DNA of 64,000 bases from Bradyrhizobium sp. NP1 (GCF_030378205.1 NZ_CP127385.1:1652001-1716000); one strand, 5' to 3'. Counted from the first letter of the stretch, positions 8,912 through 18,387 are shown. Made by a program: numbers and translations. The notes: a model not told the origin generated them from the sequence alone.

Positions 8912-10570
8912 ATGCGAAGAACCGCGAAGTTGATGGTGACGACGAGCCTGGCTCTGGTTGCCGCATGGGCCGCCGTGCCGGCATCGGCGGCCGATCTCGA
9001 TGCGAGCTCCGCGATCGACGCCGTCACCGTCTATCCCGACGGCGCGAGTGTCACGCGCGTCATCACGCTCGATCTGCCGTCCGGGGACAGCACGCTGGTC
9101 GCGAAGGATTTTCCGCTCGGACTCGATCCGTCCTCGCTGCGCGTCGAGGCCGAGGCGCACGGCCGGCTCACGATCGGCGCGATCGATGCGAAGCCGCCGC
9201 GGCCCGTTCCGCCGGTCGACCCTTCCGAGATCGACCGCCGCATCGAGGCGCTGAAGGACGAGCACACAGCCCTGCAGGACGCGATCACTGCGGCCGAAGC
9301 GCGGCGCAAATTCGCCGAGCGCTTTGCCAAGACCTCGCCCGCCGGCCTCGGCGACAAGGGCGAGGCGCGGCCGCTCTCGGAATGGCGCGCCGCCTTTGCC
9401 GCGGTCGCCGAGGAGGTGGCGAGCGCCAATGCCGCGATCCGCGACGCCGAGCACAAGCAGCGCGACATCGATCGCGAGACGGCGCGGCTGGAGGCGGATC
9501 GTGCGGTCAAGCCGCCGACGAAGCTCGAGGTGCGGGTCGATCTTGCCGCTGGCGAGGCCACCAGGGCGACGCTGCGGGTGACCTATGCCGTGCGCAATGC
9601 GCGCTGGACCCCGCTCTATGATGCGCGGCTCGATACTGGCGCTGCCGACCGCAAGGCGTCCATCGAGCTGGTGCGGCGGGCCGAGATCACGCAGGCGACC
9701 GGCGAGGACTGGTCCAACGTCGCGCTCGCGGTCTCCACCGTGCGCGTCGCGCGCGGCGGCAGCGCGCCGGACCTCAATTCGCTGCTCGTGCAATATCCGC
9801 AAGTCCAGCGCCCGGTGCCGCTCGGCGCCGCCGCCGACAGCGCCCGCCTGCGCTCCGCGCTCGCGCCGGCGCCGGAAGCGCCGGAGCAGTTCGCCAAGCG
9901 CGCCGAGGAGCAGCAGGCGGTCGCCGAGGTCGGCGGCTTCCAGGCGAGCTTCCGGATTCCGGGCCGCGTCAGCGTCGGTGCGAGCGAGGGCAGCAAGAGC
10001 CTGCGGATTGCGACCACGACCATCCGCCCGGATCTCGTTATCCGCGCGGCGCCGGTCGTCGATCCCACCGCGTTCCTCGAAGCGAGCTTCGTGCAGGGCG
10101 ACGACGTGCCGCTGTTGCCCGGACGGATCTCGATCTACCGTGACGGCGTGTTCGTCGGCCGCAGCAGGATGGCGGCCGCCGCGCGCGACGAGACGGTGCG
10201 GCTCGGTTTCGGCGCCGACGACAGGGTTAGAATCGAACGTGCCGTGGTCAGGCGCAGCGAAGGCTCGGCCGGCCTGATCGTGGCGACAGCGAAAACCGAC
10301 GAGCGCGCGTTCAAGACCACCGTGCGCAACGGCCACGACTTCCCGGTCAAGGTCGCGATCGAGGACCAGCTTCCGGTCAGCGAGAACGAGGACATCGTGG
10401 TCGAGATGCTGCCGCAGACCACGCCGCCGGCCACGACCAACGTGCACGACCGCCGTGGCGTGCTGGAATGGGCGCTCGAGGTCAAGCCCGGCGAGGCGAG
10501 GGACATCACCTTTGCCTGGCGCGTGCGCTGGCCCAAGGACAAGGGTGTGGTCATGGTGCCGGCCGGCTAG
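8912..10570 (+). CDS. Secreted DUF4139 (mucoidy-inhibitor MuiA-like) protein
   Basis: A 552-residue exported protein with a signal peptide (1-26, PASA cleavage). An N-terminal DUF4140-like segment (DAVTVYPDGASVTRVITLDLPSG) is followed by a coiled coil (about 85-205, rich in E, A, R and K) and a C-terminal DUF4139 beta-rich part, with RNARWTPLYDARLD near residue 235 and a WALEVKPGEARDI end. This is the usual MuiA-like layout; the molecular role is unknown. GGAGGG at 8901-8906 gives the better spacing to the ATG at 8912 than to the ATG at 8909. Confidence 0.8.
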   Translation: MRRTAKLMVTTSLALVAAWAAVPASAADLDASSAIDAVTVYPDGASVTRVITLDLPSGDSTLVAKDFPLGLDPSSLRVEAEAHGRLTIGAIDAKPPRPVPPVDPSEIDRRIEALKDEHTALQDAITAAEARRKFAERFAKTSPAGLGDKGEARPLSEWRAAFAAVAEEVASANAAIRDAEHKQRDIDRETARLEADRAVKPPTKLEVRVDLAAGEATRATLRVTYAVRNARWTPLYDARLDTGAADRKASIELVRRAEITQATGEDWSNVALAVSTVRVARGGSAPDLNSLLVQYPQVQRPVPLGAAADSARLRSALAPAPEAPEQFAKRAEEQQAVAEVGGFQASFRIPGRVSVGASEGSKSLRIATTTIRPDLVIRAAPVVDPTAFLEASFVQGDDVPLLPGRISIYRDGVFVGRSRMAAAARDETVRLGFGADDRVRIERAVVRRSEGSAGLIVATAKTDERAFKTTVRNGHDFPVKVAIEDQLPVSENEDIVVEMLPQTTPPATTNVHDRRGVLEWALEVKPGEARDITFAWRVRWPKDKGVVMVPAG

Positions 10571-10643
10571 ATGCGGCCGCCCGCTGTGTGATTTGGCTCA
10601 CGACGCCCCTTCGCAGCCGGTCCTAATGCACGATGGCCGGAAC

Positions 10644-10668
10644 TGGCCGGGTTCGACAAGCCCGGCCA
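10644..10668 (+). repeat. Intergenic hairpin (GGCCGGG/CCCGGCC)
   Basis: An 8-bp stem, 10644-10651 with 10661-10668, followed by ATGACG. The CCCGGCCATGACG end looks like a common intergenic element in this genus. It could act as a weak terminator for the DUF4139 gene, but there is no T-tract. Confidence 0.4.
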
Positions 10669-10814
10669 TGACGAAAGGTCTAGCCGCCCACCGAAGCGCC
10701 GAAAACATCGGCTGCGATTTTCAGTGAGGCTCCTCGCCGCTAAAATGGGAATGATTGGGCGACCGATTCCCGATCTGCTATAGCGGGAGCGCTTCGCTCT
10801 TGAGGTCATTGCAA

Positions 10815-11474
10815 ATGAAATGCGTGTTTGCCGTCATTCTTGGCCTGCTCGGCTTGCCGGGCGCGGCGCTCGCCCAGACGCCGGTCGCCGTCGTCGAAGA
10901 CGTGCAGGGCAAGGTCACCGGCGCCGAGTTCATGGACTATGTCGCGCCCGGCCAGGTCATCAAGCTTGGCGCCGGCGGCAAGGTCGTGCTCGGCTACATG
11001 AAATCCTGCGCGCGCGAGACCATCGCAGGGATAGGCACGATCATCGTCGGCAAGGAGCAGAGCGCGGTGCATCTGGCCGACTACCAGGTCGACAAGGTGG
11101 CCTGCGACGTCGGCCAGGCCGAGAAGATCGGCCGCGAGGTGAGCGAGAGCGCCGCGACCGTGGTGCGCAGCCTGAAGGAGGAACGTCCGGCGCCGCTCGT
11201 GCTGTATGGCACCTCGCCCGTCGTGATGACGGGAGAGCGCGGCAAGCTCGTGGTCGAGCGGCTCGACGCCAAGGGCGAGCGCCACGAGGTCGAGCTGACC
11301 GCGAGCTCATTGACGCGCGGGAGGTTCTACGACTTTGCGAAGGCCAACACTGCGCTTCAGCCCGGCGGCACCTATGCAGCCACGCTGAAGTCGAAGCGGG
11401 TGGTTTTCCAGATCGACGCCAAGGCCGGCCCCGGCGCCGGCCCGGTGATCGGCCGCCTGGTGTCCTTGCGTTAG
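10815..11474 (+). CDS. Secreted FecR-like protein upstream of CHASE2-cyclase
   Basis: 219 residues with a signal peptide (1-20, ALAQ). The segment VVEDVQGKVTG...VAPGQVIKLGAGGKVVLGY resembles the FecR periplasmic domain (entry into a small beta domain of the type V-x-G-x-V). The C-terminal half, from about residue 135, is another beta-rich region. It ends 23 bp before the adenylate cyclase, and FecR-like genes next to CHASE2 proteins are a known pairing, so it may supply or sense the periplasmic signal. Family membership is from pattern only. Confidence 0.6.
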   Translation: MKCVFAVILGLLGLPGAALAQTPVAVVEDVQGKVTGAEFMDYVAPGQVIKLGAGGKVVLGYMKSCARETIAGIGTIIVGKEQSAVHLADYQVDKVACDVGQAEKIGREVSESAATVVRSLKEERPAPLVLYGTSPVVMTGERGKLVVERLDAKGERHEVELTASSLTRGRFYDFAKANTALQPGGTYAATLKSKRVVFQIDAKAGPGAGPVIGRLVSLR

Positions 11475-11497
11475 CTTGAGGGAGCAAAAGCCCGGCC

Positions 11498-13648
11498 ATG
11501 GGGCGCATCAGGCGGGACGCCATCGCGATTGTCCTGATCGCCTTTGCAAGCGGGCTCGCTTCGGTCGTTCCGCCCCTCAGCCTGATGCACGGCTGGTCGA
11601 TCGACGCTCTCACGACGCTGCGCTGGGCGATGTTCGGCGCGCAGCGCGATCCGGCCACCGCGCCCGTCGCGGTCATCGCGATTGACGAGGAGACCTACGA
11701 CAGCCCGCCGTTCAAGGGCTCGCCGACGCCGACCTGGACCACGGAGATCGGCCGCGTTCTTTCGGCGGTGCTCGACGGCGGCGCGAAGGTCGCCGGCTTC
11801 GACATCGTGTTCGCCAACTCGATCGAGCAGTCCGAGATTCCCTTCGGCGACGAGATGCTGGGGGCGCGGCTGCGCGGCTTCGACCGTCCCTTCCTGCGCG
11901 CGCTGGCGGCGGGCGCCTCCGCCGGCAAGGTGGTGCTTGGCGAGGTGCTGCGCAGCGACGGCGCGATCGCGCCATCGCCCGGCCAGCGCATCGCGGTCCG
12001 CCAGGCCGACAACATCCGCCCGTTGAACATCTATTCCGATCCTGACGACGTCGTCCGCCGCGTACCGCTGAGCTTTGCGGGCAAGGAGGGGAATATCCCC
12101 TCGATGGCGCTGGAGCTCGCCGCGCGCGCGCAAGGCGCACGGCCGGTGTTTGCCGAAGCCGGCGGCGTGTCGCTTGCCGGCTATCGCATTCCGGGCGCCG
12201 TGCGGAACACGATGACGCTCAACTTCGACGGAGCCAACGACGTCGCGACCTATTCGCTGGCCGACCTGCGCGCCTGCGTCGAGCGCAGCGACACCGACTT
12301 CTTTCGCCGTCACTTCGCGGGCCGGGTCGTCATCTTCGGAACGCTGCTCGATGCGACCGACCGCAAGCTCACCTCGAAGCGTTTTGCGACCGGGCGCGAT
12401 CAGGCCACGGCGCCGCGCTGCGCGGGCGAGGCGGCGGCGGTCTCGCCTGCGTTCGGCCGCGGTTCGATCGCGGGCGTCTATGTTCACGCCACCGCGGTCA
12501 ACAACCTGATCGCGCGCGACGCGCTGGTCGAATTCGGCCGGCCCGCGACCGTGGCGATCGCCATTCTGTTCGCGCTTGCCGCGGCCTTGGCCGCACGAAT
12601 GCTGACGCCGTTCACGGCGGCCGCGGCCTGTCTTGGCCTGGCCCTGATCTGGATCGCCGGCGCGACGCTCGCCTTTCAACGCCTGCAGGTGGTGCCGCTG
12701 AGCGAGCCGTTCGCCGCCGGCCTGGTCGCGCTGGTCGTCATGAACGCCTACCGGCTGGTCGTGACCGATCGCGGGCAGCGGCTCTTGCGCAGGAGCTTCG
12801 CGCTCTACCTGGCGCCGCAGGTCATCGACAGGATGCTCGCCTCCAACAAGCTGCCGGCGCTCGGCGGGGAGACCCGCGAGGTCACGGTGTTCTTCTCCGA
12901 CCTCGCGGGCTTTTCGTCGATTGCGGAGGCGATGACGCCGACCGAGCTGGTCTCGTTCATGAACGACTATCTCTCGGCGATGACCGACATCATCGAAAGC
13001 CAGGGCGGCTATGTCGACAAGTATATCGGCGATTCCATCGTCGCGGTGTTCGGCGCGCCGGTCGCCGATCACGACCACGCGCGCAATGCCGCGCGGGCGG
13101 CGCTGCTCTGCCGGGTGAGGCTGGACGAGCTCAACGAGAATTCTCCGGCCTTCCGCGGCCGCAAGGTGGCGCACCGGATGGGCCTGAATTCCGGCGAGGC
13201 GCTGGTCGGCAATATCGGATCAAAGCGGCGCTTCAACTATTCGGTGATGAGCGACGCGGTCAACGTCGCTTCCCGGCTCGAGGGCGCCAACAAATATTAC
13301 GGTACGACCATCATCGCTTCGGAAACCACGGTCGGGCTCAGTGGTTCGACCTTCGTCTGGCGCGAGCTCGATGACACGCGCGTCAAGGGACGCGCGGCTG
13401 CGCTGAAGATCTACGAGCTGATGGCATTGAGTGGTGAGGCGACCCCGCAGCAGGAAGAGGCCGCGACGGCCTATGCGGAAGGTCTCGCGCAATGGCGGAT
13501 GCGCGCATTCGCCGCTGCGGCGGCCTGCTTTGCCCGCGCAGCCTCGTTCGACAGGCCGTCGGCGCTGTTTCTCGATCGCGCCAACGCGCTTGCGAAAAAC
13601 CCGCCGGGCGCGGGCTGGGAGCCGGTCAATGCGCTGGAGGGGAAGTGA
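11498..13648 (+). CDS. CHASE2-domain adenylate/guanylate cyclase
   Basis: A 716-residue membrane receptor cyclase. After an N-terminal membrane anchor, a CHASE2 extracytoplasmic sensor covers about 40-330 (VIAIDEETYDS and GFDIVFANS are typical). Three hydrophobic helices follow (about 345-415), then a class III cyclase domain (about 455-640) with VTVFFSDLAGFSSIAE (metal-binding Asp), YVDKYIGDSIVAVFG (second Asp) and HRMGLNSGEALVGNIGS. All metal sites look present, so it should make cAMP from ATP. It is linked to the FecR-like gene, which probably modulates the sensor. Confidence 0.9.
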   Translation: MGRIRRDAIAIVLIAFASGLASVVPPLSLMHGWSIDALTTLRWAMFGAQRDPATAPVAVIAIDEETYDSPPFKGSPTPTWTTEIGRVLSAVLDGGAKVAGFDIVFANSIEQSEIPFGDEMLGARLRGFDRPFLRALAAGASAGKVVLGEVLRSDGAIAPSPGQRIAVRQADNIRPLNIYSDPDDVVRRVPLSFAGKEGNIPSMALELAARAQGARPVFAEAGGVSLAGYRIPGAVRNTMTLNFDGANDVATYSLADLRACVERSDTDFFRRHFAGRVVIFGTLLDATDRKLTSKRFATGRDQATAPRCAGEAAAVSPAFGRGSIAGVYVHATAVNNLIARDALVEFGRPATVAIAILFALAAALAARMLTPFTAAAACLGLALIWIAGATLAFQRLQVVPLSEPFAAGLVALVVMNAYRLVVTDRGQRLLRRSFALYLAPQVIDRMLASNKLPALGGETREVTVFFSDLAGFSSIAEAMTPTELVSFMNDYLSAMTDIIESQGGYVDKYIGDSIVAVFGAPVADHDHARNAARAALLCRVRLDELNENSPAFRGRKVAHRMGLNSGEALVGNIGSKRRFNYSVMSDAVNVASRLEGANKYYGTTIIASETTVGLSGSTFVWRELDDTRVKGRAAALKIYELMALSGEATPQQEEAATAYAEGLAQWRMRAFAAAAACFARAASFDRPSALFLDRANALAKNPPGAGWEPVNALEGK

Positions 13649-13856
13649 AGCGCGGACGTATGGTGCAGCGAGCTCTGAATCATCTCGCCCCGCTCGCGGT
13701 GAGCGCATGGGCCGCATTCACCTGGCGTTCATGAACCTGACGTCCGTGTCAGAATCTGTCGCCTTAGTCATTTGAAGTCGGCGAATGATTTGGGTCTCCT
13801 GATCTCCTTCTTGCGGCGGCATCAACCGCTGCAATTCAACGGAGGAGGACATTGGG

Positions 13857-14297
13857 ATGAGCAACGGGTTGCTTAAGTGTCTTATCGCAGGCGCGCTCGG
13901 TACGACGCTGGTTCTGGCGTCACCGGCGCTGGGCCGAGGCGGCGGTGGCATGGGAGGGGGCATGCACGGCGGCATGGGAGGCGGGATGCACGCAATGGGA
14001 GGCGGGATGCATGGCATGGGCGGAGGAATGCATTTCGCCGCCATGAGAGGCGGCCCGGCATTCGGCGGCGCGCGCTTTGCGGGTCCGCGTTTTGCAGGCG
14101 CGGCTTTCTCGCCGCGCTTTTCACACGCCGCATTCAGGCCCGGCTTCCATCACCGCTTCTTCCATCATCGCTTCCATCGCTTCGCGTTCTTTGGCGCGCC
14201 CTTCATCTATGCCTCTTACGGCTACGACGGCTGCTGGAGCAGGGTGTGGACGCGATACGGGCTGCAGTGGGTCAACGTGTGCGGGGACTACTACTGA
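13857..14297 (+). CDS. Small secreted Gly/Met/His-rich protein
   Basis: 146 residues. A signal peptide (1-26) is followed by about 35 residues of GGGMHGGMGG-type repeats, giving a regular Met/His/Gly array, then an Ala/Phe/His-rich stretch with HHRFFHHRFHR and a C-terminal domain with two cysteines (YDGCWSRVWTRYG...VNVCGDYY). The repeats could bind copper or other soft metals, but this is inference. A strong GGAGGAGG precedes the start. It is monocistronic between the cyclase gene and the two-component system. The repeats make it prone to length change. Confidence 0.7.
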   Translation: MSNGLLKCLIAGALGTTLVLASPALGRGGGGMGGGMHGGMGGGMHAMGGGMHGMGGGMHFAAMRGGPAFGGARFAGPRFAGAAFSPRFSHAAFRPGFHHRFFHHRFHRFAFFGAPFIYASYGYDGCWSRVWTRYGLQWVNVCGDYY

Positions 14298-14472
14298 ACG
14301 TTGCCGCTGTGGATGACCGTCACCGGCGCTCCGGCGAGAGACCAGGGTGGGAGCGACCGGTGGCGGCCATCACGACGATTTGCGAGCCTCCCGAGGCGAG
14401 CTTGGGAGTAACATGCGTTGATCGCGGACGCACTGATCGAGCTCTGGGCCAGCCGTTCGGAGACAGAAGTCG

Positions 14473-15162
14473 ATGGGAGGTCATCGCCACATTCTGGTCG
14501 TTGAGGACGATCCCGAAACCGCCGGTCAGCTCATGGAACAGCTCACCTCCAGCGGTTACCGGGTCGATCTGGCGTGCAGCGGCAGCGAGGCGCTGAGCCG
14601 TGGTGCCGCGTGCGACTATGCCGTGATCACGATCGACCGCATGCTGCCGGATATCGACGGCATCGCGGTGATGCGCCAATTGCGCGACGACGGCATCGCC
14701 GCGCCCTTCCTGATCATCAGTGCGCTCGGCGAGGTCGACGACCGGGTGCGCGGCCTGCGCGCCGGCGGCGACGACTATCTGGTCAAGCCGTTTTCCTTTG
14801 TCGAATTGCTGGCGCGGCTCGAGGCGCTCGGCCGGCGCAGCGACACCATTGCCAAGGAAACCATTTTGCGTGTCGGCGATCTCGCGATCGACCTGATCTC
14901 GCGGACGGCGAGCCGGCGCGGCAAGGAAATTTTGCTGCTGCCGCGGGAATTCCAGCTGCTCGAATACCTGGTGCGCAACGAGGGCCGCATCGTGTCCCGC
15001 GCCATGTTGCTGCAGCACGTCTGGGATCTTCATTTCGATCCCTCGACCAATATCATCGACGTCTACGTCGGGCGCGTGCGTCGCAAGGTCGACGATCAGC
15101 AGGCCTATCCGCTGATCCATACGGTTCGCGGTGTCGGGTATTGTCTCCGTGCTCCTGGCTAA
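14473..15162 (+). CDS. OmpR/PhoB-family response regulator
   Basis: 229 residues. A receiver domain (about 6-120) has the acidic pair VEDD and phosphoacceptor D55 (ITIDRMLPD), with the switch lysine in LVKPF. A winged-helix DNA-binding domain (about 130-228) contains REFQLLEYL and VDVYVGRVRRKVD-like wing features. It is phosphorylated by the histidine kinase that follows, whose start lies 32 bases inside this gene. Targets are unknown. Confidence 0.92.
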   Translation: MGGHRHILVVEDDPETAGQLMEQLTSSGYRVDLACSGSEALSRGAACDYAVITIDRMLPDIDGIAVMRQLRDDGIAAPFLIISALGEVDDRVRGLRAGGDDYLVKPFSFVELLARLEALGRRSDTIAKETILRVGDLAIDLISRTASRRGKEILLLPREFQLLEYLVRNEGRIVSRAMLLQHVWDLHFDPSTNIIDVYVGRVRRKVDDQQAYPLIHTVRGVGYCLRAPG

Positions 15163-16516
15163 GACCCTAACGTCATCGACGTTCAAGCTGGCCCTGATTG
15201 CGATCGCGACCTTTGGCCTGCTCGCGTCGGCTATTTTCATCTACGTCTATTTGTCCACCGCCTCCTACGTGCGGAGCCGGTCGGATCGGGCCATCATGAC
15301 CGAGCATGCGAGCCTGCGCGACGCTTACGAGAAGTCAGGACGCGACGGGCTGATCGCGCTGATCCGGCAACGGATGGCCGACAAGAGCTTTGCCGAGCAC
15401 GTCTACATGCTCGCGGATCCTTCATCGGCCGTGCTTGCCGGCAACCTCGAACGATGGCCGCAGGCGGCCGCGGCGCCTTCGGGATGGACGGAATTCCACG
15501 CAAGCGCACCGTTGCCCGGCGGGCTGGTGCGCGGAATGCTCGATACGCTTCCAGGCGGCGATCGGTTGCTGGTTGGCAGGGACATCAGCGACCTCGGCAC
15601 CTATACCGGCCAGATCAAGACCGCCGTGATCCTGGTCATTGCGTTGATGTTCGTGATCGCGGCGGCCGCGACCGTCCTGGTGACGCGCCGAACCGTGGGG
15701 CGGATCGAGCAGATCAACGCCACCAGCCGGGCCATCATGCAGACCGGGCTCGACCAGCGCATCCCGCTCCGCGGCAGCAACGACGAATGGGATCGCGTGG
15801 CCGAAAACCTCAATCTGATGCTGGACCGCATCGAGACATTGATGGGGGAGGTCAAGCAGATGAGCGACAACGTCGCGCACGATCTTCGTACGCCGCTGAC
15901 GCGGATGCGCGGGCGGCTGGAGAAGGCCTATCATGGCGAGCGCGGCGGCTCGGATGACCAATCGCTGATCGGCGACACCATCGCCGACCTCGATGCGGTG
16001 TTGCGGATATTTTCCTCCATCACGCGGATCGCGCAGATCGAGGCCCAGGCGCGCATGGGCGCGTTCCGCACCGTGAACCTGGTCGAGATCGCAAGCGAGG
16101 TCGTCGAATTGTACGACGCCGCCGCCGAACAGGACGGCACCTGTCTCGCCGTTGCCGGAGATCGCGAAGTTCTGGTGACCGGCGACCGCGACCTGCTCTT
16201 CGATGCCATCGCCAATCTCGTCGACAACGCGATCAAGCACGGTCGCGCCGGGGGCCATGTCGTCGTTGCCAGCGAAAATGCCGACGGCCGGCCGGTGATC
16301 TCCATCTCTGACGACGGCCCCGGCATCCCCACCGGCGAACACGAGCACGTCTTCAAGCGCTTCTATCGCCTCGAGCAAAGCCGCTACGCGCCGGGCAACG
16401 GCCTTGGGCTCAGCCTGGTTGCCGCGGTTGCCCGTCTGCACGGCGCGCGGATCGAAATGCGCGACAACGCGCCCGGCCTGAAATTCAGACTCTGGTTTGC
16501 TGCACCGGTTGGCTAA
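15131..16516 (+). CDS. Sensor histidine kinase of the OmpR-linked pair
   Basis: A 461-residue membrane kinase starting with GTG inside the regulator gene (32-base overlap), so translation is coupled. TM1 is at about 18-38, a periplasmic sensor of about 120 residues follows, and TM2 is at about 165-190. HAMP comes next, then HisKA with phospho-acceptor H250 (VAHDLRTPLTRM) and HATPase_c with the N box (NLVDNAIKHG) and G boxes (SDDGPGIP, GNGLGLSLV). All catalytic boxes are intact. The sensor has no family I recognise. A second GTG six codons in is an alternative start. Confidence 0.92.
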   Translation: MSGIVSVLLAKTLTSSTFKLALIAIATFGLLASAIFIYVYLSTASYVRSRSDRAIMTEHASLRDAYEKSGRDGLIALIRQRMADKSFAEHVYMLADPSSAVLAGNLERWPQAAAAPSGWTEFHASAPLPGGLVRGMLDTLPGGDRLLVGRDISDLGTYTGQIKTAVILVIALMFVIAAAATVLVTRRTVGRIEQINATSRAIMQTGLDQRIPLRGSNDEWDRVAENLNLMLDRIETLMGEVKQMSDNVAHDLRTPLTRMRGRLEKAYHGERGGSDDQSLIGDTIADLDAVLRIFSSITRIAQIEAQARMGAFRTVNLVEIASEVVELYDAAAEQDGTCLAVAGDREVLVTGDRDLLFDAIANLVDNAIKHGRAGGHVVVASENADGRPVISISDDGPGIPTGEHEHVFKRFYRLEQSRYAPGNGLGLSLVAAVARLHGARIEMRDNAPGLKFRLWFAAPVG

Positions 16517-16553
16517 AGCGCGATGGAATCAGGTGGAATCGCCATCGCGCTTT
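16515..16553 (+). terminator. Hairpin overlapping the histidine kinase stop codon
   Basis: A 12-bp perfect inverted repeat AAAGCGCGATGG (16515-16526) with CCATCGCGCTTT (16542-16553). It begins within the stop codon and ends in TTT. An almost identical stem occurs at 46124-46149, so it is both a probable terminator and a repeat family member. Confidence 0.55.
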
Positions 16554-16564
16554 GGCTCATGATT

Positions 16565-16640
16565 GAGCATGATCTCCGCGCAAACGCATTCGGCGTTTGT
16601 CGCGAGGGAAAACCGTTACTCGTTTTTCCGGATCATGCTC
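16565..16640 (+). repeat. Dispersed intergenic element bounded by GAGCATGATC/GATCATGCTC
   Basis: A perfect 10-bp inverted repeat (16565-16574 and 16631-16640) encloses AT-rich motifs such as GTTTTTCC. It matches my recollection of a widespread Bradyrhizobium repeat; a weak relative lies at 8665-8740. Confidence 0.5.
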
Positions 16641-16773
16641 CAGGCGGGATGGAGCGCTGGCATCCGGCGATGAGCCGGGGCGGCGGATTCATGGGCGTGA
16701 AAGGGCGGTCCGCCATTGCAAACGATGCCAACCGGGTAGAACATCCGCGGGGCTGCTACCTCGGGGAAAAGCA

Positions 16774-17061
16774 ATGAAGGTCCTTGCCGCGACTCTTGCC
16801 TTGCTTGTTTCAAGTGCTGCCGCCGCCCAGGAGTGCAAGACATGCGGGCTGGCCGATGCCTGCATCAAGGCGTACGGTCAGGCGGCGGTGGAGGCGCAAC
16901 GGGCCACCAAGCAGGCCGTCCGGGATTGGAAGCAGAACCTCGACAAAAAGGCTTCCGCGGAATTCGCCAGCAGGGGCACGGTCGCGCTGCAGGACGCCAT
17001 GGAGACGCAGGTTCGTTCGGAGCTTGACCGGTTGAAGGAATGCCTGGGCAAGATCAGGTAG
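16774..17061 (+). CDS. Small secreted cysteine-containing protein
   Basis: 95 residues with a signal peptide (1-19) and a mature part that is mostly helical and rich in Ala, Lys and Gln. Four cysteines are present (ECKTCGLADAC near the mature N-terminus, and KECLG near the end), which suggests one or two disulfides in the periplasm. No named family is recognised. The ATG at 16774 is chosen because the signal peptide begins there. The nearest genes do not indicate a role. Confidence 0.6.
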   Translation: MKVLAATLALLVSSAAAAQECKTCGLADACIKAYGQAAVEAQRATKQAVRDWKQNLDKKASAEFASRGTVALQDAMETQVRSELDRLKECLGKIR

Positions 17062-17095
17062 CGAGGCAGGCGTGAATGCGCCGGCGGGGAAGCAG

Positions 17096-17335
17096 GGCGC
17101 GGCTTTCTACCCTCCCCAGGAGGGGTCGAGACGAGCGAAGCTCGCTCTTGGGTCGACGAGCAACGCGTAGCGGTGCGAGGCGGGGTGGGGTGAAATTATG
17201 GGCTGGAAGACACCCACCCCCGATCGCTCATTTCATTCGCGCGTAGCCGAAGCTTCGCTTCGGCATCTTCAAAGGACGGCCGCCAAGGGCGGCCTATGCC
17301 TCCCCCTCCAGGGGAGGGTGTCCAGCCGGTTTCGC
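17096..17335. repeat. Intergenic repeat mosaic
   Basis: Non-coding stretch between two convergent genes made of short inverted blocks: CCCTCCCC/GGGGAGGG at its two ends, GAGCGAAGCTCGCTC (17133-17147) and CCGAAGCTTCGCTTCGG. The ends match the CTCCCC/GGGGAG family seen around serC-serA. Confidence 0.5.
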
Positions 17336-17343
17336 GGATAGCC

Positions 17344-18387
17344 TCAGCTGTTCGGGCCGCGGTCCATGCTGACCGGCTGCCAGCGCTTCAGCGCGGTATT
17401 CTGCAGCACCGCCGGATTGACGCAGGAGACCGGCCACATCCCCTGCAGCACCAGCGACAATTCGTAGCCGACGCGACGCTTGCGCGCCTCGTCGAAGCGC
17501 GCCGAGGCCGAGGCGACGTGGGCGGTCAGCGTCACGTTGTCCATGCGCAGCATCGGATTGTTGTGCGAAGGCGGCTCCTTCTCCAGCACGTCGAGTGCGG
17601 CGTGCGCGATCCAGCCTTCCTGCAGCGCCTTGATCAGCGCTTCCTCGTCCACGGTGGCGCCGCGCCCGGTATTGATGAAGATCGCGTTCTTCTTCATCTG
17701 CCGGAAATGCTTCTCGGAGAGCATGTGGTGCACTTCAGGGCGCGCCGGCGCGTGCATCGACACGAAGTCGGATTGCGACAGCACTTCCGACAAGGTCGCC
17801 GGCATCACGCCGTGATCGTACATCAGCGTTTCCTGGATGAAGGGATCGAACGCCATCAAGCGCAGGCCGAACGGCGCGGCGCGCTTGGCAACCGCGCGCG
17901 CGACGCGGCCGAACGAGATGAAGCCGAGCGTCTGGCCCATCAGGCGCGGGATCTTGAGCAGCGCCGGCCGGCCCTCGGCCCAGCGGCCCTCGCGCACCAT
18001 CCTGTCCTGCTCGACCAGGCGGCGGAAGCCTGCGAGCAGCAGCATCATGGCGTGGTCGGCGACCTCCTCGATGAAGGTGTCGGGAATGTTGGTGACGGGA
18101 ATGCCGCGCGCGCTCGCCGCCTTGACGTCGACGCTGTCGACGCCGACGCTGCCGAGCGTGATGACCTTGCAGTTCTGCAAGCTGTCGATGATCGCCTTCG
18201 TGATCGGCATCCCCTTGGCGTAGATCGCATCGGCGCTCTTTGCGGCCGCGATGAACTCGGCCTCGTTCGCGGGCGCCTCGACGATCTCCGCGCCGATCGG
18301 ATCGAGCGCCTCCCTCTCATAGGAATAGTCGCCGCCGGCGACCGTGAAACTCGCGCCCTTCGGCGTCACCACCCTGAACTTCGGCAT
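17344..18387 (-). CDS. D-2-hydroxyacid dehydrogenase (NAD-binding, C-terminal-binding-protein type)
   Basis: 347 residues. It has a split substrate domain around a Rossmann domain with GFISFGRVARAVA as the dinucleotide loop. Catalytic residues are Arg in NTGRGATVDE, Glu in DVLEKEPP and His in LTAHVASAS, all in the family order. It interconverts a 2-keto acid and a D-2-hydroxyacid, substrate unknown. In the loop the usual second Gly is replaced by Phe-Gly (SFGR), as in some CtBP-like members. GGGAGCAG sits just before the ATG. Confidence 0.85.
   Translation of the reverse strand: MPKFRVVTPKGASFTVAGGDYSYEREALDPIGAEIVEAPANEAEFIAAAKSADAIYAKGMPITKAIIDSLQNCKVITLGSVGVDSVDVKAASARGIPVTNIPDTFIEEVADHAMMLLLAGFRRLVEQDRMVREGRWAEGRPALLKIPRLMGQTLGFISFGRVARAVAKRAAPFGLRLMAFDPFIQETLMYDHGVMPATLSEVLSQSDFVSMHAPARPEVHHMLSEKHFRQMKKNAIFINTGRGATVDEEALIKALQEGWIAHAALDVLEKEPPSHNNPMLRMDNVTLTAHVASASARFDEARKRRVGYELSLVLQGMWPVSCVNPAVLQNTALKRWQPVSMDRGPNS

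Noticed and set aside
11471..13174. Open frame antisense to the CHASE2-cyclase
   Set aside because: Low-complexity His/Arg/Ala composition and no domain; shadow of the cyclase gene.
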